From: Brachynemurus nebulosus
Taxonomy: Eukaryota; Arthropoda; Insecta; Neuroptera; Myrmeleontidae
Assembly: GCA_035578155.1 (NCBI GenBank)
Contig: JAPWDM010000005.1
Span: forward strand, 47,634,954-47,698,953
Length of the DNA: 64,000 nucleotides
Direction of reading: 5' to 3'
Part shown: positions 53,046 to 64,000 of the stretch, one piece after another
Layout of the letters: every line of letters starts with the position of its first letter
Numbering within the stretch: the stretch's first letter is position 1
Position numbers and translations under genes: made by a program
Notes under the pieces: generated by a model
What the model saw: only the letters and a program-made list of their open reading frames with translations
Told to the model about the DNA's origin: nothing
Databases searched by the model: none

Positions 53046-53870
53046 TTATTGTTGACATGGTACAGTTAATCAGGTTTTACTTAAGGCTGTATAGTGTCCA
53101 TGATGATTAACGTGTTAATAAATAAGTACGTATTTATCTGCGAGTAATAAAAATTTCGAAAATAGGTACCGGCCTTTTTCACGACTATAATTTTAATTAT
53201 AAATTAAGGACAATTTACCAGTTTTTGGAAACAAAAAGTTATTTATATTTTCAACGTTGAAAGAAAAGGCAGCATTCAAAAAACAGCAAAATTATTTAAA
53301 TAAAATATAATTTCTTTATTATTAAATACGAATAATAATTATAAATATGTACAGTATGTACATCTTACTACAATAAAACAACAAAAAAAAAAAAACATTG
53401 TTGATAATGCAATTAAAATTTCAGTCTTTATAAAAAAAAAAAAAAAAAAAAAAAAATGGAAAATTTACAAAAATAAATGTTAAATTTATTAAAAAAATTT
53501 AATTTTCGAAAATTAAATATAAAAATCGATTTTTTAGACGTTTAATGTTATCTAATTGCATTATCACAAAAATAAAATTAATTAGAATATGAATGTCCCA
53601 AAATAAAATTGTATCTTTTGGCCATTATAACTGGAAGAAAGCAGTTGACTATAATGTATGAGCGAACCTTTAGTAAGGATCAGCAATTAATTTTTTTTCT
53701 GTTTTAAATAAATATATAAAAATTATAACATTTTTATAACAAAGGACTTGGCTTTGACAAGGCCACATTTCAACAATATGTTGAATTTTCATGTTTTTTA
53801 CACTTTTCCATATCTTTGACGTTTTGTTCTTATTAAAATAGTTTTAATAGAATAATGATAATAATTTAAT

Positions 53871-53876
53871 TTTATT
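53871..53876 (-). terminator. Poly(A) signal of the NHA gene
   Basis: On the minus strand AATAAA lies 13 bp after the stop codon (53890-53892), which would give a very short 3' UTR. Confidence 0.5.
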
Positions 53877-53889
53877 TACAAAATTATGG

Positions 53890-56800
53890 TTATGATATGT
53901 TATTGATAATCTTCTCCGGTGAATCGCGTTCCTCCTCCTCGTCAATAATACTAATATCACGAATTGATGGTCGATGACTTCGTCTCCATCCTTCAACCAC
54001 CGGTGGTTGCTTGGTTTTCGTTAACAGTCTTGGTCCGGACACGGAAATAAGTATGGCACCAATTGGAGCTGTCAGTATGATAGACAATACGCATATCATA
54101 AGAACTTTTTCAGCAAATACGCGTTGATCTTTATCATCTTGTACAGTGTGTAACGCAACAGGGCCTAATGCAGCCTGAAACAAAATTATATTGTAATCAC
54201 ATTAGGAAATCTTTGTAATCAAAATGATTATTAAATACCTGAACGGTCGCTTTGGCCATCCAAGATAAGGAAACAAAGATTTTCTCTTTTAGGTTCAATT
54301 TACAACCAATTCCGAGCAAAATAGTGAGTAAAATTCGAATTACAATCCCAATAACTAAACACCCAATGCCAACATAAACTGTATTTGGATCCAATTCTTT
54401 AATTTTTATTTGAGCACCAGTAATTCCAAACAAAATTGGTTCAAAAATCATCCAAAAGATTTCAAATGCCGTCGCAGCGGGATTGTCTTCAATTTCCCAC
54501 CCTTGTTTCGTCCAAAACATAGACGAAACAAATGCCGCGGCGATGCATCCAAGAGGGCCTGCACCATCAAAATGTATTAACTCACTTCCAAAGACAGCAA
54601 TCATTCCACCACCTAACAACATAAGAATTCGTAACGGCACAACGAATGCATCATCTTTCTCTGGCACAAATTGTGCCATCCATCCCCAAATCGCTCCAAA
54701 TGCAATTCCACCCAAAATTGACAGTGGGCCTTGGAGTACTTGATAGGTTATAGAGTCCGTGCTAAACATAACGCTTGTAATGATTCCAAAAATTGCCACT
54801 GACGTAGCGTCATCAATTCCAGCTACGGCGATAATCAACGTTGGTATTCCTTTAGCAACTCCGTAACCTTTTTCGCGAAGGCGAAACAAACATGGTACCA
54901 CAACAGCTGGAGATACAGCAGCAATAATTGATCCAAGCAAAAAACCCCATTTCCATTCCATATCCATTAAAAAGTGCGTGGTCACAGCAATCATAATAGC
55001 CTCAACAAACCACGGAATTAAGCCAAGTTTCATCACCGTAAACTTAAGTCTTCGTAATGCCGTCGGATCTAAATCTAAACCAGCACGAATCAGGATAATA
55101 ACTAGCGCTACTTTCCTAAAAAAAACAAATCAAACAAAATTTAATTCAGTTATTAGCAAAATATCTGCCCCTCACTTTTTTGATCTAAGCATACCGTAAT
55201 TGTGCAGTGACTTCATTGAATTCCCCTTCTAAATTAACTAAATTCGCATTCGCAAATATAATTCCCACAAACAGCATTCCAATCAATGCCGGGAGTGTTG
55301 TTAAAGTAATTAGCCAACCACCAAAATGAGCCGCAATACTTAACAACGCTAAACCAAACAATTGACCACCGGGCGCAGCTGTTTCGCCACAAATAGCATA
55401 CGCAATACCCCATGTTAATAGACCGATTAAAAATAAGGCAAGTACTCGAGCAAACTGTCTGTACGACGGGCAAAATGGATGTGGACAAAATTTTTCCCAA
55501 CCGGGTGGTGACCATGAGGGCACTGAATCTTTTTGTCGACAATTTAAACAGAATGTATACCACCAAGACCGTTCGTCATCAATTTCAGAAAATCGTGTTC
55601 TTGAATATATTGAGTCGGTCATTGAAGATTTTTTAGTTCGGGGATCGCCATTCACATGTTTGTCACTTTCTAAAATAATAAAGAAAAAATTTTGATTATT
55701 TTCATTTTCTGAATTAGTTTTTTAACAGGGTGGCCACTTTTTCTCAAGATCTTTCTATGACTGTTCTTAGTTTTTCAGACAAATTTCGTAATTAAGATTC
55801 AATCTTTTTTTTTTATCTTCAATAAAATTAAAGTACAATCTCATTACCGGTACATTAATTTTAACTCGTCAGTTTTGATGAGAGTGTAAACTAAAATTTT
55901 TTTAATTTTCAATATTTTTCTTTTTTTTAACAGTAGAATTACCGAAGATAACAAAATATTAAAATTAGGGATGTTTTGATTTTCTTTCAACATTAACTTT
56001 GAAATTATAAAGACAAGAAAATTTTCTAATAAAAATTCAATTTTTTTTTTTTTTAATTTCCGACATAGCTGGTAGTGAAAACAAACTGTCAGTACTAGGA
56101 TTGTTCATGGTATCTAAAATCCTAAAGTGGGACAAATTAGTTGTTTTTTTTTATTTAGGAAACTGTGTTCCCCTACTGCAAAGAAAAATGAATTACAATG
56201 AATGTAGAATACGATAGAGACTTTACTCCGCTCGCATGGAATTGTCCACAGCAAATAATTTGAATATTACGGTTGGAAAAATTCCCTGATATCAATAAAA
56301 ATTCTCTGACATTTCCCTGATTAAGTGACTTTTCCTGATTTTCTCGGTTTTTTAGAAAGTGATCACCGTGTTCAGATTTTACCTTCATGATGATGAGGCA
56401 TATTCTCTGTACTTTGATGTAATATACTTTTTTTTCGTACCGGACCAATTTCCACATGTTCGGATGGTAAACTGATACGTCGTCTCGGTGATTCAAAACC
56501 ATGGTTATCGTAACCACCGCCACCAGCAGTGCCACCAACGGGTACGGTACCGGGTACGGTTAATAAATGTGGACTGTTGGACATGTCAGCACCACCAGGT
56601 GGTATATTTACGATACTTACTCGTCGACGTCCACCACCACTATCTATACGATCTATACCACTACTTATATTTGATGTATAACTTCCTGGAGTTTGTTCCA
56701 AAGATAAATTGTTATGTTCATTTGCTGCAGACACGTCTGGAAAGAGAATGAAAATTTTATTATGTAATTATTTTAGTTCCTTTTGTTTTAAAATTATGTA

Positions 56801-58998
56801 CTTTTTTGATATTACTTATTTATTAATTTTTTTGCAGAACTACAAGATTAACCTTACAGATTACCAAGATTACCGATAATTTTAATACAATAAATCAACA
56901 TCTGTAAATAATAGAAAATTTAAATAAACTACGATATCAATTTAGCATTGGAAGAAATAATTGCGTTTAACTATGCTAATAAATTTTTAAAACAATTATA
57001 TAAGGGTTTAATGTTTTATGCAAATATATTATGTATTCATTTGTAATTTTACAGTCATCAGTTCGCATAATACAAATAATTGAATAATTGGAAGTCGGTA
57101 CTTTCATTTTTAAAAATAAATTATTATTTTTCCTTAAATTTTCAATAATTTTCTTGTAAATATAGTTTTAATAATTTTCTTGTAAATATAGTAATTTAAA
57201 GATCTGACAATGAGTGTTAGTCTTCAAAAAATATATTTTATTGCTTGTAAATGAGCCCTCTATTTGTAGCATTACATGTGGAATTTCATAAGTCGAAAAT
57301 TGTAGAAAAAATCAGGGTGTAAAAGACGGGTCTTTGAGGTTTTTTCACGGAAACATAAAAATTAATTCAACATTATTTTCGTCATTATTGTCTTTATTGC
57401 TTTTATTACTAATTTTTAGTGATCCGTGCCAAAATTACCAAAACCAAACATTTATTAAGTTACGTCGGTGTCACAGATGAAATGTTTCCTGAAACTATTC
57501 GTACATACAAAATTGAAATTTAACACAGAGACAGAAATTAATATCCCGTTCGCAACATCTTGCATTCCATAATAACTTCTTGTTACAAAAATTACGTTTT
57601 CTCGAAAATCTGCTTGTATAGAATAATGACACGAAACTTGTGTTTTTTTTTACTCTTTACCAGGGTATAAAGAAAATTTTGAAAAAAATCATGATTATTG
57701 AGAATCAACAAGATTAAAAAATTCTAGCCCGAATTACATAAAATCGTTCTTTAAAAATAACCTATTGTACGGAACACTATTTGTGTACGTACGACTTCTA
57801 CTTGTCTGATTATTTTTATTAGTGAACGGTCCCACAATGATGCTCGAAACAGTATCATACATGCAGTGCGTAGTTATTCTGTAATTGAAAATTTATTATC
57901 AATAAACTTTTCAATTACCATAAACAATGTTGGTCGTATGATTACGACTATGTTTAAGACATTAATATGAATGAAGTTAATAAGCTTTTACAGACATATA
58001 CGTAATTAATTAACCGTGTAATAATTATAATTACATTAAACAACATTCAGAGCTATATAGTGAGATACGCTCTCTAGCTACTCTCTAACTCTTATATCAA
58101 TGTTGTTTACTCTCTACTAAATAATTTACACATCTGTTACGTTTATTGCCTATACGGTTATGGTAATTTGCATTCTATTACATATTTTGTGAGAATTAAT
58201 TTTAAATATTTTTAATATCCATAGAAATAAAACTCAATTTTGCAAATAATTAAAATTTTACTATTCAATCATTTTAAATTTGTAGTGAAATATTCATCAT
58301 CAAATGAGCAAAAAACAGAAAAAGTTTCGTGCAAAAAACGATAATTTTGTGGAAATACCGTTGACGAGAGATTTGCCATTATGGATACGTTTGGAAATTG
58401 TTGATTATTTATTAGATTTACCACCAGTGCACAACATTAAGCCACATAAGTTTCAAGTGGTGAAGAAAAAGGAGCAAAAAAAGCAACATAGTGGATGCCA
58501 TGAAGAAAAAAAATCAACTAGACTAATTAAATTTTCAATGTAAAATGAATATACAAGATTTAGATATATTAATTGAAAGTCTCGCCCAAAAAGACATCAA
58601 TCGAAGTGTTATCATAACACTAAAAGTTAATAAGAATAAAAAATTATACAACTATTTAAAGAATATTCAACAACCATGGCAGAGCCCAAGTTATAAACGT
58701 AACTCAATAATATCCTGTAACAATCGAAAAAAAAATAATTGCAAGTCGAATAATTGCTGCAATAAAAATACAAAAATGTTTTTTTTGGAAAAATCGCGAA
58801 ATTTTTCGAAAAAACTTCGACAACAGCAAATACCAAACAAAATTACGTTCCCTAAACCTGAACATCAAAATAAATTTGTATAACTTGAAAAATTAAAATA
58901 AAAATGATATTTAAGTATTATTTAAGTTTAATTTTTAGAAATTTCTAGTTCTATATCTACTTACATGATGGTGGGGGTGAATATCGTGATTTATTCAT
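53890..58998 (-). CDS. NHA-type Na+/H+ antiporter (SLC9B, sodium/hydrogen exchanger 9B2-like)
   Basis: The CDS is complement(join(53890..54174, 54239..55115, 55195..55669, 56383..56736, 58965..58998)), giving 674 residues. Every junction is GT-AG and phase-consistent. The 34-base first exon (MNKSRYSPPPS plus one base) is inferred from its donor and matching phase. Residues 1-170 are hydrophilic with RRRVSIVNIP and RRRISLPSE, likely phosphorylation sites. From about 180 to 615 follows a CPA2-type Na+/H+ exchanger domain of about 12-14 membrane helices, starting FARVLALFLIGLLTWGIAYA. GIDDATSVAIFGI (DD at about 388-389) carries the aspartate pair that marks electrogenic NhaA/NHA antiporters. The acidic C-terminus (IIDEEEERDSPE) is cytoplasmic. 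In insects NHA proteins move Na+ or H+ across epithelial or organellar membranes. Two small ORFs lie in intron 1 on the other strand. Confidence 0.88.
58304..58543 (+). CDS. Small basic protein of unknown function, ORF 1 of a nested pair
   Basis: The frame encodes 79 residues, Lys-rich at both ends, with an ordered-looking centre (IPLTRDLPLWIRLEIVDYLL, DLPPVHNIKP) that suggests a short amphipathic helix. I do not recognise the family. It lies on the opposite strand inside intron 1 of the NHA gene. Its stop codon is followed after one base by the start of the next ORF. It could be a bicistronic gene, one gene broken by a one-base shift, or chance. Confidence 0.4.
   Translation: MSKKQKKFRAKNDNFVEIPLTRDLPLWIRLEIVDYLLDLPPVHNIKPHKFQVVKKKEQKKQHSGCHEEKKSTRLIKFSM
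58545..58883 (+). CDS. Small basic protein of unknown function, ORF 2 of a nested pair
   Basis: The frame encodes 112 residues: a helical start (NIQDLDILIESLAQKDINRS), the stretch KKLYNYLKNIQQPWQSPSYK, then a Lys/Asn/Cys-rich tail. I do not recognise the family. AATAAA at 58897-58902, 14 bases after the stop, supports a real transcript end. An indel near 58540 would join it to ORF 1 in one protein of about 190 residues. Confidence 0.4.
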   Translation: MNIQDLDILIESLAQKDINRSVIITLKVNKNKKLYNYLKNIQQPWQSPSYKRNSIISCNNRKKNNCKSNNCCNKNTKMFFLEKSRNFSKKLRQQQIPNKITFPKPEHQNKFV

Positions 58999-59009
58999 TT
59001 TAATTCGAT

Positions 59010-61980
59010 TTATTAAACCACAAACGAGCGCTCAAAACTTACACAAAAATTTAAAACAACGTGATTACATTGGCTAAGTTTTTTATTTGCTTACTAGCAA
59101 TTCAAATACTTAATTACTAATCAGTTCAAATATTTGAGATATTGTTTTAGGTGGTGGGACGGAAAATAACAGTGGGTTTTATGTATATAGGAAAACGTAT
59201 ATCATTACGAAAATTTGATTTAGCTGGAAATACAAAAGCCAACACTTTTTTGTTTTAATATAAAATATTTCCATATAATACTTTAGGAATTTTAAGGTCA
59301 GATATGCCACCAGTAGCTGCGTATCTATACGTTGTAATTAATAATTATTAAAATTCAATTAAAAGTATTTGAATTATTTTGAAATTTATTGATAAAAGCA
59401 TAAAAGTTTCTTAAGTGGTCAGGTGTACTAATGGTGTATTTATACATAATATTATACATATTAAGACGTCAAAAATTTTGAAATTTTTTGTCTTGTTGCA
59501 AGAGGCTGTATTTTAGTCAAAAATGTGGGATAAAATTATTTTTTTAATGGATAATTTGTCAAGAAAAGAGTTAATTTTTTTTCTCAGTTTAAAGTTTTGC
59601 ACGAAATACAAAAAAATTTTTTGAATAAACTGTGTGTCACATATTTTTCCAGAGCCTAATTTTAGCTTTATTTTCTTTATAAAAGTGCTTTTATAATCAT
59701 TACAAAAAAACCCTTTTTATGCAGTGAATAGGGACCGCAGAAAAAAATCGTTCAAAAAAAGAAATATTCAATCTTTATAAATAGCTATAAAAAGTACATT
59801 CGTAGATTATAAAAAAAACAACTGTTTTATGTGGTGTATTGGGACCGATAAACTGAAGGGTGTAATATGTAATTTCTAATGTAATGTGACGATAATATGC
59901 GTTAAAAATAGTCAGCAGCCAATCCTACAATAAGTTAATGTTTAAATTTCTTACTTTATCTTTTTGTTTACATTATGCACTTCGATGGACATTTTTTTAA
60001 AATTGATTAAAAACATTGCATAAAAATAAATTTACAAAAAAATCGCATAGAAAAAACTGCACAAAAACAAGTTTCTCTATACTTGAGGAGTTTTTTGTGA
60101 CTAAACAAGAAATGGGATTTTAAATTTGACCCCTGATGATAACTCCGAAATTAGTGATACTACAGCAATTGGAAGCAGGGTTTTAGAAAGCTGAAACTAT
60201 GGTTTTTATTTAAGATAGTTATCGATTATGTAAAATAATTTCCCACATTTTATTAAATAAATTTTAAAGTGTTTGTATTTTAAAACACCATTAAAATAAC
60301 TGGTTATAACGGAGTTATGACGTTATGGTAGATCTTTTTTCGTGAAGACAAGTGAGGAAAATGTATTTCTTTACAAAAATTTTAAAGTCGATTAATTTTA
60401 ATAATTTTCCAATCGTATTTTTCAGTATTTTTATATTTTGTGTTTAGTTTAAATAAGAATTATTTAAATTATGACATTGTTTTAAGTATAAATATCAAAT
60501 CAAATTATTAATGTATTTTATTTTTATTAAATAGTTAAACCTGGTCAAGGTAATATCAGTACTAACCATTTTTATTTGCAGTCATTTATCTGTCATCGTT
60601 ATTAGGTAGTTAAAACATCTTCATTTCATTTAAAAACAAAAAAATAAATAAAAACAAAACAATAACAATATTGATAAGTGATAAGAAACATTTGAAGTAT
60701 TTATTTGTTGGATAAATGAATGTTGATATGGTAAATATCTGATAATCGAGTACACCAATGGATAAATAAAAGGTATAAGTATACAAATTTTGTATTGAAA
60801 TAATAAAGTTAATATTAAGGTAACAGGGAGGTTAAGCGGGCCACAGTCCGAGGTGGAAAATATTTTTAATGTTTTTTTGTTATCTTGATAAAAAAAATGA
60901 AAAGTTTATACCAAAATTACCCTAATTCAACCTTAACTCAAATCACTTTCAGAGAGCTTAATTTGAGGAAAAAATTTTAATTTGATGACTTTATCAAGTT
61001 CATCAAATTTTTTCACAAAAACTGCAAATAAAATGATTGGATGATGAAGCTGGAAACGAGTTATAAATTTTCGAAAACATTCCTTTCATTTTTACCAAAA
61101 TTAAGTATGTAGAACCATTAGAAAACAAGTCATACAGTCTTTTAAACCAGTCATATTTTTAAAAGAAATTTCGTCATTTTGTTAACAAAAATGAAAATTT
61201 CACACCGAAATTTCCCAAATTAAATCAGTCAGTTACTCTTATTCCATAAGGCTTGATTTGAAAAACTGAAATTTTTTGATTTGATGGCATCATCAAGCTT
61301 ACTAAAATGATGAAATTGGAAACGAATTATTGAAGTCACTCTTCTCATTTTTATCAAAATTACGAATATAGGATTTCTAGGAAAAAAAAAATTGAGAAAA
61401 GAAAAATGCTTTTGCAAACGTTTACGAATATTCACCAATAATTTTCGTATTTGATGTGGATACATGCACTAGGAATTTTTAAAGCAGACGGTCGTGAGTT
61501 TACCGGCTTGCTAACAACAATGGTAGTGTTTAAGGGTTTGTTAACAACGGGAACAGAAAATACCTGCGCCAATAAGTTTCCAACGTTCGTACGAACTACT
61601 TATATTATGTATAACACATATTATTTGTGTTAAAAAATTAGTTGTATAGCATAGATACTTTACCGGAGTAAGGGCGATAACGACACCAAAAGCTCGTAGA
61701 CGGCCAAATCTGACATTCACCTCTGTACAGGGACAGTTAAGTCAGGGACGTATTTACCTTAAGTGCCGTCCGAGGCACTGTGAAAAATGTCGCCCCTGCT
61801 TTTTCGTAAAACTAAACATCGTAAAAATAAGTGACGAGAAAAAAATCTCCTATTCCTTATTTTCCTATCAAGAAACAAGTGACGAGCCAAAAGAAACCTC
61901 CCATTTCTTATTTTCCTACCAAGAAACAAGGGACGAGCAAAAAAAAAAACGTGAATACTGAAAATTATATTTTTTCCCCC
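59010..61980. other. Intergenic AT-rich stretch, mostly featureless
   Basis: Fragments near 59690-59840 (CTTTTTATGCAGTGAATAGGG, TTTTATGTGGTGTATTGGGA) resemble the MITE at 10570-11012. Short ORFs here have no protein-like features. Between 61740 and 61980 AAGAAACAAGTGACGAG occurs in near-tandem copies. Confidence 0.4.
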
Positions 61981-63895
61981 AAAGGGCATAGCCGGGTAAG
62001 ATAGGGAAAACGGCCCTTGACGCAAAATTGATTGTTTTTATAGGAAATAATACTTCTTAGCCGCAGATACATTCCTGCCAAATTTCAACCCTCCGAGGTT
62101 AATAGTTTATGAATACACAAACGGACAAAAATTTTCCAAAAAAATTTTTTTTGACGAATTTACTGCGCCGATTTATTTGAGTTTAATATATATTGTGTAC
62201 CCACCTTAGGCGAAGTAATAAAAAAAATTAATGTTATATCCCTTTATTATACTAATTTTTTTAAATTTTTAAATTTAAGAAAATTTTATTTTGGCACTTA
62301 CGCGTTAGCGACACCCACCATTTTTTGTTCAATAATTTGTCTCTTAGTACTCTATAACATATATTTTTACGGAAAAATTTTAGTTGGTAGAACATAGTAA
62401 TATTTCAATACAAATGCATGCCATGTTCAGTACTACATATATTACTTATGTATAAAAAGGACCATAAAGTAAAGCATCTGCCTTATTTCTAAAACACAAT
62501 AGAACTCTAATGAGTGCAATAAAATGTTCTCTTCCCCCCTGAGTTGCAGTTCTTGGAGTTCCTGTGACGGTCTAAAAAAATATATATTTTGAGTTGTTAT
62601 AAAAAATACGTTTTAACTTGCGAAAAAATAATTTGCAAGGTTAATTTTATCATGAATCTGAATATTGGAATGAAATCAATAAAATTAGCTCAGCATACTT
62701 ACTAATTAAAATTATATCTAACTCAATAAAAATTATAAGTTTTAGAAACTTTATTCAAATAAAGATAATAATAATAATAATAATACGTCTTAAATGTTAT
62801 ATTGCTTTAATAATAATAAACATTAACTTAATAAATTGGGAAAAAAACTTCTACAATATTTAGTAATAACAACAATCCGGCTAAAACCTGTTGTAGTTAT
62901 TACATGTACATATAACTAACTTGAAGAAAGTAGTGTACATTTGTACGCAATATGTAGCTCGTCCCTCTTACTTGATGTTTTTGTTGCACTTCTTATGGAG
63001 GTGCAGAAAGTGGATATTTTCTGTAATAAAATTACATACGTTCATAACTACGACAAACAAGCTTAGACAAACGTCTAGCTTTATCTGCCGTTTGTCTTAT
63101 TTCGTTAACACGATGACGGGTCATTGGGAATTATAACGAAATGACCAACTGGTATACTATTTTGACAGCTAATCAACTTTGTATGAAATTGTTAACATCG
63201 TAAGACGTAGTGTATGAGCTAACAAAGTTTCACTTGACGTCTTACAAAGGAAAAAACTTTAACAAAAGAGAAATCAATGTCTATTTTGTTTTATTGATAA
63301 AAAAAGTCAAACGACAGATAGTGTTGGACTTTTGTAAATTTAAACTAGTTTATCGTAGTTATGAACGTATGTAAATATATTATTTTAGCAATAGGGTAGA
63401 TATTTTACTTTATAGTCCTTTTTATACATTAGTAATATATGTAGTACCGAACATGGCATGCATTTGTAGTGAAATATTACTATGTTCTACCAACTAAAAT
63501 TTTTCCATAAAAATATATGTTATAGAGTACTAAGAGACAAATTATTGAACAAAAAATGGTGGGTGTCGCTAACGCATAAGTGCCAAAAAAAATTTCTTAA
63601 ATTTAAAAATTTAAAAAAATTAGTATAATAAAGGGATATAACGTTAATTTTTTTTTTATTACTTCGCCTAAGGTGGGTACACAATATATATTAAACTCAA
63701 ATAAATCGGCTCAGTAATTTCGTCAAAAAAATTTTTTTTGAAAATTTTTGTCCGTTTCTGTATTCATAAACTATTAGCCTCGGAGGGTTGAAATTTGGCA
63801 GGAATGTATCTGGGGCTAAGAAGTATTATTTCCTATAAAAACAATCAATTTTGTGTCAAGGGCCGTTTTCCCTACCTTACCCGGCTATACCCTTT
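61981..63895. mobile_element. Long inverted repeat with ~490-bp arms
   Basis: The left arm 61981-62475 starts AAAGGGCATAGCCGGGTAAG and contains GTAGCG-free AT-rich DNA with GCGTTAGCGACACCCACCAT. The right arm 63400-63895 is its reverse complement, roughly 95% identical by eye. A smaller inverted pair (TTACATACGTTCATAACTACG at 63034, reversed near 63354) is nested in the 920-bp spacer. No transposase frame. No known family. Confidence 0.75.
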
Positions 63896-64000
63896 CCCGC
63901 TCTAGGCGCACGCCTAGTCCGCCTTATGGCAAATACTCCCCTCAGTTAAGTACTTCAATACGTTTTAAATTTAATGCTTGCTTTGTTACTTTACGGTTGG

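Noticed and set aside
54483..56751. Plus-strand ORFs across the NHA exons
   Set aside because: They are shadows of conserved minus-strand exons with clear antiporter motifs.

Overview
This is AT-rich, intron-containing animal DNA, and the gene content points to an insect. The genes include a Methuselah-type GPCR, a Sec12/PREB gene and an NHA-type Na+/H+ antiporter. The repeats include many non-autonomous DNA transposons and long (TA)n tracts. The order cannot be settled from the sequence. Most of the window is repeats; five or six genes carry the coding information.

Layout. Bases 1-11300 hold mainly repeats: a perfect palindrome around a TA tract, tandem and dispersed repeats, a Harbinger-like MITE, an 8-bp-duplication MITE and a pogo-type MITE. 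They also hold one possible short first exon on the minus strand. Bases 11336-12823 are a complete four-exon Sec12/PREB gene. It converges tail to tail with a 1936-residue single-exon minus-strand gene (12926-18736) made of four fused CNG-type channel repeats. A 5'-truncated R2-like retrotransposon ORF (18855-20555) lies about 120 bp upstream of that gene's start codon. Bases 22211-50266 are one Methuselah-like receptor gene of five exons. Its 3.7, 14.9 and 7.3 kb introns are packed with foldback elements, a satellite-like array, Tc1 and mariner remnants and at least nine long TA tracts. Bases 53890-58998 are a five-exon minus-strand NHA (SLC9B-type) antiporter. Its first intron contains a pair of small plus-strand ORFs of unknown function. 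The right end carries a long inverted repeat with arms of about 490 bp.

The genes do not form a pathway: Sec12 acts in COPII vesicle formation, the receptor and channel-like protein in membrane signalling, and NHA in ion transport. The most unusual gene is the four-repeat CNG-type protein. In all four pores the K+-filter signature is degraded, and only the first nucleotide-binding domain keeps the key phosphate-cassette residues. The most unusual non-coding feature is the recurrent use of (TA)n tracts as junctions between different repeat halves.

All exon joins were made by eye from splice sites, reading phase and family resemblance. Repeat classes rest on visible terminal repeats and target duplications, not on database matches.
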